This document shows positions 12,601 to 21,905 of a DNA stretch of 64,000 nucleotides, in pieces. Origin of the DNA: Telmatactis stephensoni (lineage: Eukaryota; Cnidaria; Anthozoa; Actiniaria; Isophelliidae). Each line of letters starts with the position of its first letter. The first letter of the stretch is position 1. The notes beneath the pieces are model-generated. The model searched no databases. It was given only the letters and a program-made list of their open reading frames with translations, and had not been told where the DNA came from. The translations under genes and the position numbers were made by a program. The stretch covers positions 236,501-300,500 of the forward strand of contig JALIZF010001423.1 in assembly GCA_029948255.1 (NCBI GenBank), written 5' to 3'.

Positions 12601-15600
12601 TAAAGCTATCGGGTCTTTTGAGAAACGGGCCCATGTAGAACCGAGTTTTGATACTTCTGTTGTTGATTGTTAATACTATTTAAAGCCTTAGAAACACTTA
12701 AAAATCAGCCTATATTCAACATGGATTTCTACATTACCGACCAGACAAGTGAAACGTTCAAAGCAGCTGGAACAACTTTCTCTTTTCGTGTAAGATATGG
12801 AAGAGAAAGCCTTACAGCCAAGGGACCACTGACCGAAGCTATTAGAGTTAAGGTACACCAACAAAGCCTTGTACATCACAATAATAATTTGGAATACTAA
12901 TAATTTGGGTGAGCTTATCATCCACCGTGCAGTCTTATGCACGCTACGTGGATGAGGCTCAACGTGGTCGGGTTGAAGGTCTGTAAATGTCGCACTATAT
13001 CTATACAACCGATGCCAAACTGTTAAATGTCTGAGCTCTTGTTGAATGTTGATGGACGTTCTTCAAATAGGAAATCTTTTTTTATATATTTCAGTTCTTG
13101 GTTTATTCTTGGTACAAAAGATACAAAGTCTCATATCAATACACATTATCATCCTCACCGTCACGTGATGTATCCCAAGATTCAACAGCACAGCACAAAT
13201 GGATTATCAAGTCCAAGGGATGCTCGGCTAAGTGTGGAGGAGGTAGGAGTTTTTAATAATCACATTTTAGACCGTGTTTACAAGGGCAGTGCCAAGCTCG
13301 TGGCAAGTTCGTCAAGTCACGTGGACCGTAATTATTTTTAAAATATTTTTCTATCGGTCTTAATTATATAACAACTCAGAGATCAAAAAATAGGTGGGAA
13401 CTGAATTTTTCTTAAATTCTCTTGAACTGTCCAATTTGGGATTTAAGGGCGTCGACGTTCATGGGCAAAAGTTCCCATCGTCAGATTTCTTTAAAAATTT
13501 GTATGGTGAAAGTTAAGCATATACTAGAAGTATAATAAGCAAATATAAAATGGGGGTCGCCGACTTCATTTCTTCGCAGTGTACCCTACTTGCGGTTAAG
13601 ACACACGGATAATGCAAAATGGAAAGCTGTAGAAAAGGAGCCATATTTTCCTGAAAGATAAATTGATTGGCCCCATACCTAACATAATTCCAATAAAAGA
13701 CCACTGAAATAATTGATTAGACTTTGTTTTTTGCGTAGAATGTTGTTGGGCTAAACGTGCAGACTTGTAGGCTCCAAGTTACGCGAAATTGTATTCCAAC
13801 TATGCACAAAATATGTAATTTCGATTTGATGCCGTCGTCAGATTATTTTTATTTTACCATAAAGTAAGTTATTATGTTGTGCTTTAAAATAAGAAAATAA
13901 AAAAAGGAAACCTTCAAGCTTTTAATGTAGCCCACATACTAGTTCAAAGCATCTACGTTTTATTTTCAAACATTTTAATTTCATTTGTTTATTAAAATCA
14001 TCTTTAATTGTTTACTTTTATTTTCATTTATAGCGAAGCGGAAATTTCTAAGCCGCTTAAGCTTGTTTTAAAATGTTGTTGTTTTTACTTGATATTGTCC
14101 GACTGACGCTCAGCCTAAGTTAACTGTGGCTGTTGTCTAACCGGGCATAGGGCCCGACACACCTTTGGTAAACAAAGAGGTGTGGCTTACCTCGCTTCCG
14201 TGATATAACAAAAATATATCCAAATAACATAAGCATTGCTATAGCCTAATGGATTTAGTGCTAAAACGTCTATCTTCAGGACAAGGGATAACCTGTTCTG
14301 ACGAAGCTATTATCTAAGCAAATCTTACAAGTTTACCTCTCCATGAGGGGTATCAAGTGTAGCTCTAATAATAAATCAATTACAAAAATATCAAATGTTA
14401 TCTGTCTAATTCGCCTAAATACTTTGATCCAAGAGTAATTTGCAAATGTTTATCTCTCAGGTAAGAGTATAGTGACCGCTGAATGTGTACGAGTTGTAGA
14501 TGGTGCCCCAGTACCACATGGTCGATGTGATGACACGAAACCTGACGACTTGTCAACCGATTGTAACACACACCCTTGTCCACCCAGGTGAGAAAACTTT
14601 TAAAACACAATCGGCACAGGTTACCTTTCTGTGTTGGGCCACTTGATGACTCTTTATTGACTTCAGATATATTTCTTGAATGGATAATGTGGAACAGCCT
14701 CGTTTTTATGCTGGACAGGAGGATATTCCTCTTTGTCCATTTGTTCAACATATGCGGATAAATATTATGAATCGACAATACTATCCAACAATGATGGGAT
14801 ATATAACACGATCATAACAGAATGAAGTTAGCCTTTGCAAGGTGTCAGTATAGATGCAACAAGGTTGTTTTTTGATGAACGTTAACATTCCAGTCTTTTT
14901 GTATCTACTGCAGAATGCAGTAGATACTATGTCATCGTGTTGAAAATGGATATACTTCATGCTTCACTCAAATTATGAGATCATGGTATATTGGTATTCA
15001 CCCGGAACATGTATGAGTTCTGACACGAAGTTCTATGCTTGTTAACAATAGAAAGTGTTAACAATAGAAAAGTCGGAATATTTTCGGAAAATACACGGGA
15101 ACAAACAAGTAAAGGCGAAATGACATACGAATATCGACCGAATGTCTTTCGGAATTACGGACAGGTAACTGACAAGCACGAAGTTCCATGTGACAGGAAT
15201 TCAAGTCAAAAATCTGAACTTGGTAAGTGATGTTTTTAACAATCATGTTTTTATGCCCATTGATAAGGCTCAGCTTTAATAGAATGTGTCAGGTTTATTC
15301 TTATGGAGAATTTTTAAATCATTATTCAATTTTGAGATTGTTTTTGAGCCGGCCGGTAAGTAATACAATATTGAAGTGTTCGTCTCGATGATCTCGGCGT
15401 TTGAGCCTTTCGCAAATGACAGAAATGATCTATCTTAATAGCAACAGTAAACAAGTTTACAACGATTGCGTGTAAACTATCATCAAATAACTCACTTCAT
15501 TATATAATATTTCAGCTCCTATTAAGGAAATGTAATGGCCTTCAGTATGTACGAAGAGCTCAAACGTGGATCTTGATTGCAAGGCCAAACAAACACTAGC

Positions 15601-16119
15601 AAATCCTTTTATAAAACCTATGGCACTGTCTATGAAAGCTGTCTCTATTGATGGACGTAAAAACATTGTTAAAAATATCACTTACCAAGTATTTTCCCAA
15701 CGTAGTTTAATTTCCGAAAGACATCAGTCGAGGTAATAACAAACTGCCCTGTCCAACTCCATAAAATTCTTCATCATTCTTCGTGTTTTCTTTTCAATGC
15801 ATTTCACATTGTCAAAAATATTTCTATAACACTTCTGCAGTAGATACATGCACCTTTCAGGTGCCTTTTATTTAATAATGTACTCCCAATTAGCAGCGCT
15901 TGTTTGTTTTCCTCGCACAAGTAAATTCAGCGGCAATGCAATTATAAGTCCTCGGCATGGGTTTAATCAATTTTCTCATAGCCCACCTACCAAAATGGCT
16001 CTCGCTCCCGCTTCTACCTGATAATTGTGCAATTTTGTTTCCTGTGTATGTGTGCGCAACGGCTCATTTTAGACAACACTGCCAGTAACAATGTTTTTGA
16101 TTACTTGGTTATTCAGATG

Positions 16120-16158
<39 letters not shown>

Positions 16159-17181
16159 AGTCAGTCTAACTGTCTGTTTGTCTGTTTGTTACTGCGGTTA
16201 CGAAAAGAACATCAAGGAATAGTTTTGAATGTAAACATTCCCTTGATTTCTCTTCTTCTAGATGGAGCGTTGGCCAATGGAGTGACTGTAGCAAAACCTG
16301 CAACGATGGTTCACATGGTCAGCAGTCTCGAGAGGTCACATGTGTAATGACATCAGCTGGCGAAGAAGAACTGATTGATGATGCTGATTGCAAAGACCCC
16401 AAACCAGTAGTAGTGAGGGCTTGTGGACAGAGCGCATGCCCAGCAGAATGGATAACTATCAACACAACGCCGGTACGTTAATAACCAGTCTATCAGACTG
16501 TCTTCGTGATCGAATGTGAAAGAAACCATTCTTTCCAGGTAGTGTCCGTTTCGAAAGACCAGATAACTGAATGGACCCGTTAATTTACCCGATAAAGTTT
16601 TCGGCTGTTTCTCGAATCGTACGTTATTTCTAATTTCAATAATTTCACAGGCAAGTTTACGGGTGGGCGCCGTCAGTGAATTGTTGCTGTATATTCACTG
16701 TGTCATAGCCCTTATCTCGAATCTCGACAAATTATTCTTAATTCTTTGAATTGTGATTTTTTAAATCTATTTTTAACTAGTCGACAATCTATTAGAGTTT
16801 TACTTGTGTTAAAATATTACGCTGTTATTGTTAATTTTGTGTTCCCTCAATGTCTCATAGTTTTGCTTTGAAGCGACACCAATGTCGTTCGAAATTCAAA
16901 TACGCATGCGTTATTTATATCTTTCCCCAAAGCTAATCCTTTGTGTTACTAAGTACAATCTCTAGTGTTCTGCTACGTCATCACTGCCCAAAGCTAATCC
17001 TTTATATTACTATCTCTAGTGTTCTGCTACGTGTGGAAGAGGAATCACGCGTATTACTGCCATCTGTCAGAAAACAGATACACATGGTCAAAAGATGCAA
17101 GTACAAGACGGAGAATGTCCTGGGGACGACAAACCACCAACTTCCCTCACATGTAATACTCACATCCCCTGCAATGCATGA
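676..17181 (+). CDS. ADAMTS16/18-like secreted metalloprotease (5' part outside window)
   Basis: Twenty in-frame exons join to 860 codons plus TGA: 676-826, 1256-1425, 1884-1967, 2634-2758, 3319-3377, 7192-7297, 7719-7853, 8377-8527, 8740-8832, 9122-9270, 9538-9601, 9782-9899, 10572-10711, 11236-11374, 12106-12189, 12686-12852, 13095-13242, 14461-14587, 16262-16472, 17020-17181. Domains in visible residues: end of prodomain (1-70), reprolysin catalytic domain (70-295) with zinc motif HETGHNLGAEHDG and Met-turn VNIMARK, disintegrin-like (296-375), TSP1 (378-432), Cys-rich and spacer (433-670), then three C-terminal TSP1 repeats. The family cleaves extracellular matrix proteins. Matches to human ADAMTS16/18 as I remember them ([21 protein letters not shown], the second TSP1 entered by [17 protein letters not shown]) place it in that clade. 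Signal peptide and most of the prodomain are missing at the window edge. No PLAC domain is seen before the stop, so it is shorter than vertebrate homologues. No RxKR furin site is visible before the catalytic domain. Exon ends could be off by a few bases. Confidence 0.9.
1794..1817. repeat. Poly-C tract
   Basis: A run of about 16 C residues within a C-rich stretch, in the intron between exons 2 and 3 of the ADAMTS gene. Its length is prone to assembly error. Confidence 0.9.
2136..2262. repeat. Tetranucleotide microsatellite cluster
   Basis: Successive short runs of GAAC, GGAT and GAAT units in an ADAMTS intron. The region reads open on the minus strand as an [12 protein letters not shown] repeat protein, which is only the translated microsatellite. 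Confidence 0.9.
2310..2560 (+). repeat. Degenerate tRNA-derived SINE
   Basis: A decayed Pol III B-box-like segment (CGGGCTCAATTCCTGG near 2350) is followed by a body containing GGGTTCTCCGGTTTTTCCTCC (near 2434). A similar B box and a similar GGTTTTCCTCCCTGC body occur together, on the other strand, at 44225-44412, which supports a shared SINE family. The ends are not defined. Confidence 0.5.
2916..3098. repeat. TTGCG/TTGCA pentamer microsatellite
   Basis: About 180 bases built from TTGCG, TTGCA and TTACG units in an ADAMTS intron. It is bracketed by two direct copies of GTAGAGACCTTTCTG (near 2901 and 3101), so the array may have expanded between them. Long frames through it on both strands are artefacts of the repeat. 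Confidence 0.9.
3176..3296. repeat. 29-bp tandem repeat, four copies
   Basis: Four imperfect units of the type ACTATAACTAGTATCTATG...GAGTATGAC lie directly upstream of the acceptor of the exon at 3319. Confidence 0.9.
3661..6696 (+). CDS. LINE endonuclease-reverse transcriptase (CR1/L2/Jockey-type)
   Basis: A single uninterrupted frame of 1011 codons. The N-terminal stretch includes a basic segment ([14 protein letters not shown] near residue 95). It is followed by an apurinic-type endonuclease with LTETW (about 158), GDFNPT (about 273) and SDHF (about 331). The reverse transcriptase has FADFSKGFD (about 688), IPQGTKLAP (about 747) and the catalytic YVDD (about 774), and ends in the C-terminal region usual for CR1/L2-like elements. 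No RNase H domain and no separate ORF1 is seen. A later Met at 3877 is an alternative start. AATAAA at 6846 and an ATCT-type tail at 6855-6880 follow, as expected for target-primed insertion. All catalytic residues are present, so the copy is young and possibly active. It lies in sense orientation within the ADAMTS gene. Confidence 0.93.
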   Translation: MNMWLTSTYNPSVAVAIHYYVYLIACICYWSRYFNSSVFDYTGHVASPGTPIHHHLPERSFTSQELKAVKKSMPKQRLSTVLWQRLEEFGIRRRVRSKRKKRKEAIEPSPPNLVSSLRNPSVNQHILPDTLLANVQSLVPKLDELCSITRTLQAGFICLTETWLNDSYLDSVIQLPNYTCFRKDRNVQRGGGVCVYVDSHFPSKRITDFEDPACESLWIWVRPYRLPRCISNILVAVIYHPPSYGHMNISLVEHIEKNTESFLNDHPDGLVIVTGDFNPTSTGLKERFVKHKTGLSQIIDVLTRDTGTLDWFLTNKPKCFKPPVQLPKIGRSDHFAVLVKPNVSITNPKAVKKSIWRRDLRVSRINDFGRWITGFDWNCVLSLARADQKFATFFNIISWAVDSFLPMQKVKVCTNNKPWVSQKLITLISRRQKILSTKGKDSDLFREIRNQVQHECKVCKEKYYLRKISTLKETNISRWWKEVKGLSGMRDSCEWWYQMLGDVHPSVQSLCESFNEFLYGLTSNFTPLVRRNPSLDPVPNDLLVSPWTAYNSMRCIKVKKSSGPDPIPNVVWKLFALELSPVISDLYNASMKDGFIPTELKESIVHPVPKCSPPKSVEDDLRPITLTSQLAKVFEGFTLSSLYKQVQNKLDHKQFSVSGKGTVQALVYLLHTILESLDRGENYVRIFFADFSKGFDLVDHNVVISELELMGVNHYIISWIAAFLTSRPQKVKIGESLSTPVFPHGGIPQGTKLAPLLFAVLVNRLVSDWPYRIKYVDDTTVYEVIPRCSPSYLPCIANDIYHFASERGMRLNPKKCRELIVNFLQYQPTSINQLQLMGSVVKRVNSYKILGVNIKNDLTWNVHVDYVFKKANKRLYALRLLKKSGVASDDLVSIYCALIRSVLEYASPVWAALPDYQRNIIESVQKKALRIIFPGLSYRNALQAAGLLDLTTRRVEACRKFLSESQEPVRSLISKHTVHPHGYNLRFESSRFHCPMPKTNRFSEFVTIKYQ
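6855..6880 (+). repeat. LINE 3' ATCT repeat tail
   Basis: An ATCTATCT-type tail shortly after AATAAA marks the 3' end of the LINE copy. Confidence 0.8.
6914..7016. mobile_element. Hairpin MITE with telomere-like loop
   Basis: ACTTCATGGCTGAATG near 6922 is inverted as CATTCAGCCATGAAGT near 6998, with further pairing inside (ATATAGTCG / CGACTATGT). The loop at 6961-6981 reads TTACCCTAAACCTAACCCTA, similar to the metazoan telomere repeat. Confidence 0.7.
8865..8985. mobile_element. Short inverted-repeat MITE
   Basis: CATAGAAAATACAGCCAAT is inverted as ATTGGCTGTATTTTCTATG about 85 bases downstream, in the ADAMTS intron just after exon 8740-8832. Confidence 0.7.
10042..10140. mobile_element. Snap-back MITE
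   Basis: GTAATGTATAAAGAACGAGA with GAGCGTGTTATATCGG on the left is mirrored by CCGATATAACACGCTC and CGAGTTCTTTATATTAC on the right. The arms are about 35 bases and the loop short. It lies in an ADAMTS intron. Confidence 0.8.
14899..14925. repeat. Perfect 12-bp stem hairpin
   Basis: GTATCTACTGCA, a 3-base loop, then TGCAGTAGATAC. It lies in an ADAMTS intron and is too short to call a microRNA precursor. Confidence 0.6.
15138..15735. repeat. Inverted duplication in ADAMTS intron
   Basis: The segment around 15138-15275 (with GTCTTTCGGAATTA and ACTTGGTAAGTGATG) has a diverged inverted copy at about 15650-15735. Both copies keep a GTAAGT donor-like site. It may be an old MITE or an inverted duplication of lost exon material. 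Confidence 0.6.
16119..16189. repeat. CTGT microsatellite
   Basis: About ten CTGT units followed by CAGT and TGTT variants, about 70 bases upstream of the exon at 16262. Confidence 0.95.
16928..17037 (+). repeat. Tandem duplication of the last ADAMTS 3' splice site
   Basis: The segment from CCCAAAGCTAATCC through TCTCTAGTGTTCTGCTACGT occurs twice in tandem. The first copy (16928-16980) ends before the exon continues. The second copy supplies the acceptor at 17018-17019 and the start of the last exon. Using the first acceptor would read into TAG within 20 codons. Confidence 0.8.
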
Positions 17182-17357
17182 TGTGTCGTCATGGTTAGGA
17201 TGTCGTAAACAACATTGCATAGGAAATGGTGGGAGGTTTCCAGACGTAGATAGACAACAAGTTTTTGAAAATGTAGTGTGTATATAATGCCTGGTTGGAG
17301 TTAAAGTGCTACTCTGATCAAAAAACGGTGAAATTCTATTTAGCAGAAACTTCGTGA

Positions 17358-17363
17358 AATAAA
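17358..17363 (+). terminator. Candidate poly(A) signal of the ADAMTS gene
   Basis: The first AATAAA after the ADAMTS stop codon, about 177 bases downstream. It lies inside the MITE that begins at 17305. Confidence 0.4.
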
Positions 17364-17949
17364 TGTTCAAAGGTCTATTGATCACCAGTTAAAATATCTT
17401 TTTGGTATTCAAAAGGGAAGTACTAGATTTTTAGCGTTCTTTTTAGGTGCCAGTGACGTCATCGACTCAACTCATGGATTCACTCCATACATTTCTTTGT
17501 ATTTTGCAATCAAAATATCTCTGTGTAATTTTTTTCAATTGAAGATCACTGGCCATACAAGTAATCCATGACACAATAACTGCAAGAAAACTCTGAAGCA
17601 AAATTATTAGAGCAGAAATGAATAGAGTAATACAAGTCATAAAATACAAAGAAATGTATGGAGTAAATCTATGAGTTAAGTCGATGACGTCACTGACACC
17701 TAATAAAAGAACGCTAAAAATCTAGTACTTCCCTTTCGAATTCTAAAAAGATAGTTTAACTGGTGATCAATAGACCCTTGAAGATTTATTGCACGAAGTT
17801 TCTGCTAAATAGAATTTCACCGATTTTTGATCAGAGTAGGAGGGTCCCAATGGAGGGGTATCAGTCACGACTCACGCTTAAAAAAATCGCTTTTTCACGA
17901 CTCACGGTTAATTTTTCCGAATCACGGTTAACGTAAGCGTTTTGAAGAA

Positions 17950-18768
17950 TTTCCGATATAGCATGAAGAAAAAATTCGTTTTGAATTGAATTGCTGTTTC
18001 TTTTAATTTTGGCTGCTTGTCTCTTTGGCAAAAATGTTAATACGTTTAGCTCTGATTCGCCATCGGATCCTACTAGTAATGGAAACTCCAAGTCAAGCTG
18101 TTGTTGGGTAGCAATCCGAAAATTTTCAATCCGGGGGGGGGGTTCTTCGGGGTCAAAACGCTAGGAATGATCGTCGGAAACCTCCAAAACATACCCTAAA
18201 AAATACCCAAATGCCAAAATTTTCGACCCTAAAAAATACCTAACAGCTCAAAAATACCCCTAAAAATACCAAAAAATCAAACAAAAAACTAACAAAGAAA
18301 ACATTCGAACAGCAATCGAATCGTCTCATTTATTTTGTACCCCTAAAAAATACCATCTTTTCTGAAAAACCTTGGATTTTCTCTGACGACCCCTAAAAAA
18401 TACCAAATCGGCGATTTCAACCCCTAAAAAATACGACGATCATCCCTAGCACACCAATATAGGGAGTACCCCCCCCCCCCCCCCGGGTTTTCAATCCTTC
18501 CGCCCATCTTTGCCAGACGATATAGCTTGAGTTCAAATAAACCCAAGCCGAACGTTTTGGCCCGTTCCTTGAGGCCCAGGTCATCAATTATTTGCCTCTT
18601 GAGATCGTTGATCAAAGGTTGGTCATTAATCTTTAAACGGACCTTATCCCGCTCACAGGGCTTCTCTTCACCCGTCCGATAGAAGCTTACCATGCCTCCT
18701 ATGACGGACATGGTCTTATAAACACAAGAGTTTTCTAAGTATTCGAGTACAAGTACAAGTCGAAGCAA
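17950..18768 (-). pseudogene. Unidentified ORF carried by nested element, split by insertion
   Basis: On the minus strand an open frame runs from about 18768 (an ATG lies about 20 codons in) down to 18488, where the third-level element begins. The frame resumes at 18132 and stays open to about 17950. Ignoring the inserted 355 bases plus one 10-base duplication, the two halves are in the same phase, so the insertion came after the coding sequence. Recognisable stretches include KVRLKINDQPLINDLKRQI before the break and FPLLVGSDGESELNVLTFLP after it. I do not recognise the family. It could be a transposon protein or a captured host gene fragment. Real coding status is inferred only from the continuity of the frame. 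Confidence 0.4.
18133..18487. mobile_element. Third-level nested element with G/C-run termini
   Basis: It is flanked by a perfect 10-bp direct repeat TTTTCAATCC (18123-18132 and 18488-18497). Termini are a run of about 10 G at the left and about 16 C plus GGG at the right. Inside, CTAGGAATGATCGTCG (18161) is inverted as CGACGATCATCCCTAG (ending 18449), enclosing many CCCTAAAAAATACC units. The 9-10 bp duplication suggests a Mutator-like element. Confidence 0.7.
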
Positions 18769-19610
18769 AAACTATCACACGAATTACACAAGTTAGTCAA
18801 TCATTGACACACTGAGGAAAGCAAAAACTGAGACGCCTGGACAAAGACCACCATGCAAGAGTGACATAGTGAGCGCCTGGCTGATGCCTATTCAACTCGC
18901 CCAGGAAGACCAGGCAACGCTCTAATGTCATTGGTCTCACGCCCCAGCGCCACAGGAAAGTTCACCTAGACTTTAGATCACTTAAATTTACTATAAAAAA
19001 CGAAAATCACGGCTCACGCTACAAAAATTATTCACGGCTCACGATTACTTTTTTCGAATTTTCACGACTCACGGTTAATTTTTTAAGCGTTTCACGACTC
19101 ACGATTAACCCCATTGAGACCCTCGAGTAGCACTTTAAAGTATATTTCATTAGTTTTCATAAAAAAGTATTTTGTTAAAATAGGTTCATGTTATTGCTTT
19201 AGTTCGTATTTATTACTCAATAAATTAACTAACAAGTTTAAAGCACAACAGTTGTTTTAAGGTGATGTTACTGGAGACCATTGGCAACGACGAGTTTTCG
19301 CTCAAGGCTGTTGTACATTAAGTTTATCCAACACAAAATGAAGCCCTTTTCACACAAGCTATGGCAAATGGATTTGCCCAGACTGCATTACCAAATGTTC
19401 TGATTCAACACAGGCAAAAAGTATATATTTGCCCGGCGGTCCAAGACTAAAATTTGTCATAGAAAATTGGTTATACTCCTCAACGGTTTGTCTGGTCGGC
19501 GATCGGTTTTGTGCATTTACCAAACACACATTAAATCACATTTTTCATCATTGGTTTTGAGGTTGGTATTTCATGGTATGGAAGTACAAAATATCAATAA
19601 GGTTGTCTAG

Positions 19611-19785
19611 AATAGCCGAATTCCGAGATACACTTCACTTGTCACATACAAAAGTATCAAGGCGAGGCTATATGCATAAAGCTCAGTCATTCGTATCAAG
19701 AGAAAAGTTTTAGCACGTGGATAGCCTCGTTCTGAATCCTTTGTATGTGACAGGTGAAGCATATCTCAGAAATGGAGTATTTTCG
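19611..19785. mobile_element. Inverted-repeat MITE
   Basis: ACTTGTCACATACAAA with AAGGCGAGGCTA on the left is mirrored by TAGCCTCGTTCTGAATCC with TTTGTATGTGACAGGTGAAG on the right. The arms are imperfect, about 60 bases. Confidence 0.65.
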
Positions 19786-20006
19786 GGCATTCTCAGGGCA
19801 CACTTCTGGAGCCAATCGTGCTCGCATTTCTTCTCCACACGTTTGATTTCCGGAGTTTCATTCATTTTTTCCAACAAAATTTTGATCTAGAGTGGACGAT
19901 TATGAAATAGTGGGATCGAGTGTTGTTGTAATTATACTCAGAAATTATTCAGTCTCTTTCAACAAATCGCTTAAAAAAGTGTATAACTGAATAATAGGAG
20001 TATAAG

Positions 20007-20688
20007 CACAGGCAGCCCAAGCTCATTATCTGACAACATAAACAGTTGTAAATACACGTAAATGCATGGAGCCTAAAATACGACTTTTGACGAATAATAT
20101 TACAGAATACATTAATATAACATTCTATGTAACTTGTAAAGTTGTTATAATTGTAAATAAAGCCTTATTTCACGGTTTTTTTCAAGATCTCCCTCCCCCT
20201 ACTATTAAAGAAGAGGAAAAGGCTGGAAGCTTCGCTTCGAACGAGCTCCAATCGTCAGTACATTTCGAACTCAAAAAATACCTTTCGCTTGACCAAATAA
20301 CTCCAACGCTCGTCCTCATCAGCATCGATAATTGTTCTAACCACCCTGTAAACCTCATTCTCCAACGACCACGTCTTACGGAGAAACAAAATTATTTAGT
20401 TCGAATCTTCGGTCTCCTGTGAGGCTTGAAGCCCACCTCCACCGCCACTTTCAACACAGGCAGCCCAAGCTTCCAGCCTTTTCCTCTTCTTAGTAGGGGG
20501 AGGGAGATCTTGAAAAAAACCGTGAAATAAGGCTTTATTTACAATTATAACAACTTTACAAGTTACATAGAATGTTATATTAATGTATTCTGTAATATTA
20601 TTCGTCAAAAGTCGTATTTTAGGCTCCATGCATTTACGTGTATTTACAACTGTTTATGTTGTCAGATAATGAGCTTGGGCTGCCTGTG
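20007..20688. mobile_element. 682-bp foldback element with near-identical arms
   Basis: CACAGGCAGCCCAAGC at the left and GCTTGGGCTGCCTGTG at the right terminate arms of about 225 bases that are almost identical in inverted orientation. As a result both strands encode the same short open frame. GTATAAG is duplicated on the flanks (20000-20006, 20689-20695). A third CACAGGCAGCCCAAGC lies at the inner edge of the right arm (about 20455). The high arm identity implies recent insertion or arm homogenisation. A 7-8 bp target duplication would fit hAT. Confidence 0.85.
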
Positions 20689-21019
20689 GTATAAGCTCCT
20701 AACGTTTTATTGAAATTGAATGCGATTCTAAAAAGATACGACCAAAGGTTTATCACCTTAACTGTAAGTATCACCTACACCTATAAATTTATATGCAATC
20801 TTACTATATTATTATTGACTATTTACAATCTTTCATTAATACTGATAGCTGCGTAGCTTTCTTTCTTAACGTTTTCGCTACTTTCTGTGGGTCTGCATGT
20901 TTATCTGCATATTAACTTCCCTTCGTTTCTTCTTCTTTTTACGATCATATCCTTTCAATTTATATCATGAGATTTTTTACAAAAATTGAGAGAGCATAGT
21001 GAGAAACAGGCCAATTATT

Positions 21020-21905
21020 GACCCTAAGGACCGATCAAACGTTACGCTAGTCGATGCAAAATTTGGACCTGCGAGTGGTGTTCTCGTTTGAACATTTCAC
21101 AAGCCAACGCACGTTTTTCCAAAACTCTTGTTAAAAATCAGCCGGTTGAAGGAAAAATATAGGCAAAATCATAGTTAATAGAGGGGACTGGTTAGGAAGC
21201 CTTTTGTTATATGTCTTTGTTTATTTTTTTCAACTGTGACCGTGCACAAATCTTTTATTTTTTCATTGTTTCGCCTTAATTGTCATGGTTGAGCAACTGA
21301 ACCCAAATGTTTCTTTTCCGCTGCTTGTTCGATGTATTCTAGTTCAAAATTAATTATATTAGAATATTTCAATAAATAATCCAATAGACAACATTTCGGT
21401 TCATTCATATAGCCATTTTCTAATGAATTTAAACAAACTTTGTGCACGGTCAAGACCAGTTCAACATCCAGACTAGAACAAAGAAATGTAACAAAAGGCT
21501 TCCTAACCATTCCCCTCTATGAATGAATGAATGAATGAATGAACTTTATTTAAACACGGTGTCAAATCACTAACTTTACAAGTGCTCTCCCTTTGAGCCG
21601 TGTTAACTATGAGCCGTATTAACTATGGCAAAATATAGCCTTTTGTGTGTAACGTATTTGTGGGAGAGGAAATGCACAGACGTTCGGACTAAAAAAAGTA
21701 AGGGGATAAACTCGGCTAGCTGCAAAGTTTAGCTTTGATGAGTGTTAAAACGAGACCAAACTTACATCAACTTGCGATATCAAATTTGAGCACGTTCAAA
21801 GTGCTTGCAAGTCCATGGAAGTGTTTTAAAAAACAAGTGGGCGTATATTGATGTAAATTAGCGATCAAACAAGATGCAGGCAGAAAACTTGCATCGGCTT
21901 GTGTT
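21020..21905. repeat. Decayed copy of the GATGCAAGT-type MITE, itself interrupted
   Basis: The ends resemble the complete element at 25326-25718 (AGTCGATGCAAAATTTGG near 21050, and CTTGCATCGGCTTGTGTTC near 21890). It contains the inverted-repeat element at 21178-21520 and a GAAT microsatellite. Confidence 0.5.
21178..21520. mobile_element. Inverted-repeat MITE
   Basis: GGTTAGGAAGCCTTTTGTTA at the left is inverted as AACAAAAGGCTTCCTAACC at the right. Both ends carry ATAGAGGGGA. A GAAT microsatellite follows at 21518-21543. Confidence 0.75.

Larger units (their letters stand above)
17840..19124. mobile_element. Second-level nested element with CACGACTCACG subterminal repeats
   Basis: GAGGGTCCCAATGG (17840) is inverted as CCATTGAGACCCTC (ending 19124). 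A 6-bp direct repeat GAGTAG flanks it (17834-17839 and 19125-19130), splitting the right terminus of the outer element. Subterminal regions carry several copies of TCACGACTCACGGTTAA in inverted orientation on the two sides. The interior holds an ORF on the minus strand that the third-level insertion divides. The superfamily is not identified; a 6-bp duplication fits several groups. Confidence 0.7.
17305..19134. mobile_element. TTAA-flanked inverted-repeat element (outermost of a nest)
   Basis: AGTGCTACTCTGATCA at the left end is matched by GAGTAGCACT at the right end, with TTAA at 17301-17304 and again at 19135-19138. The TTAA target site is typical of piggyBac-like elements. The element itself is a long inverted repeat (arms about 17305-17512 and 17655-17840). 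Its right terminus is split by the insertion of the element at 17840-19124. Confidence 0.75.

Noticed and set aside
15039..15230. Possible extra ADAMTS exon ending at a GTAAGT
   Set aside because: The flanking exons (14461-14587 and 16262-16472) already join in phase within conserved TSP1 repeats, and this frame lacks TSP1 cysteines.
20066..20629. Identical short proteins on opposite strands
   Set aside because: They arise from the two arms of the foldback element and do not indicate a gene.
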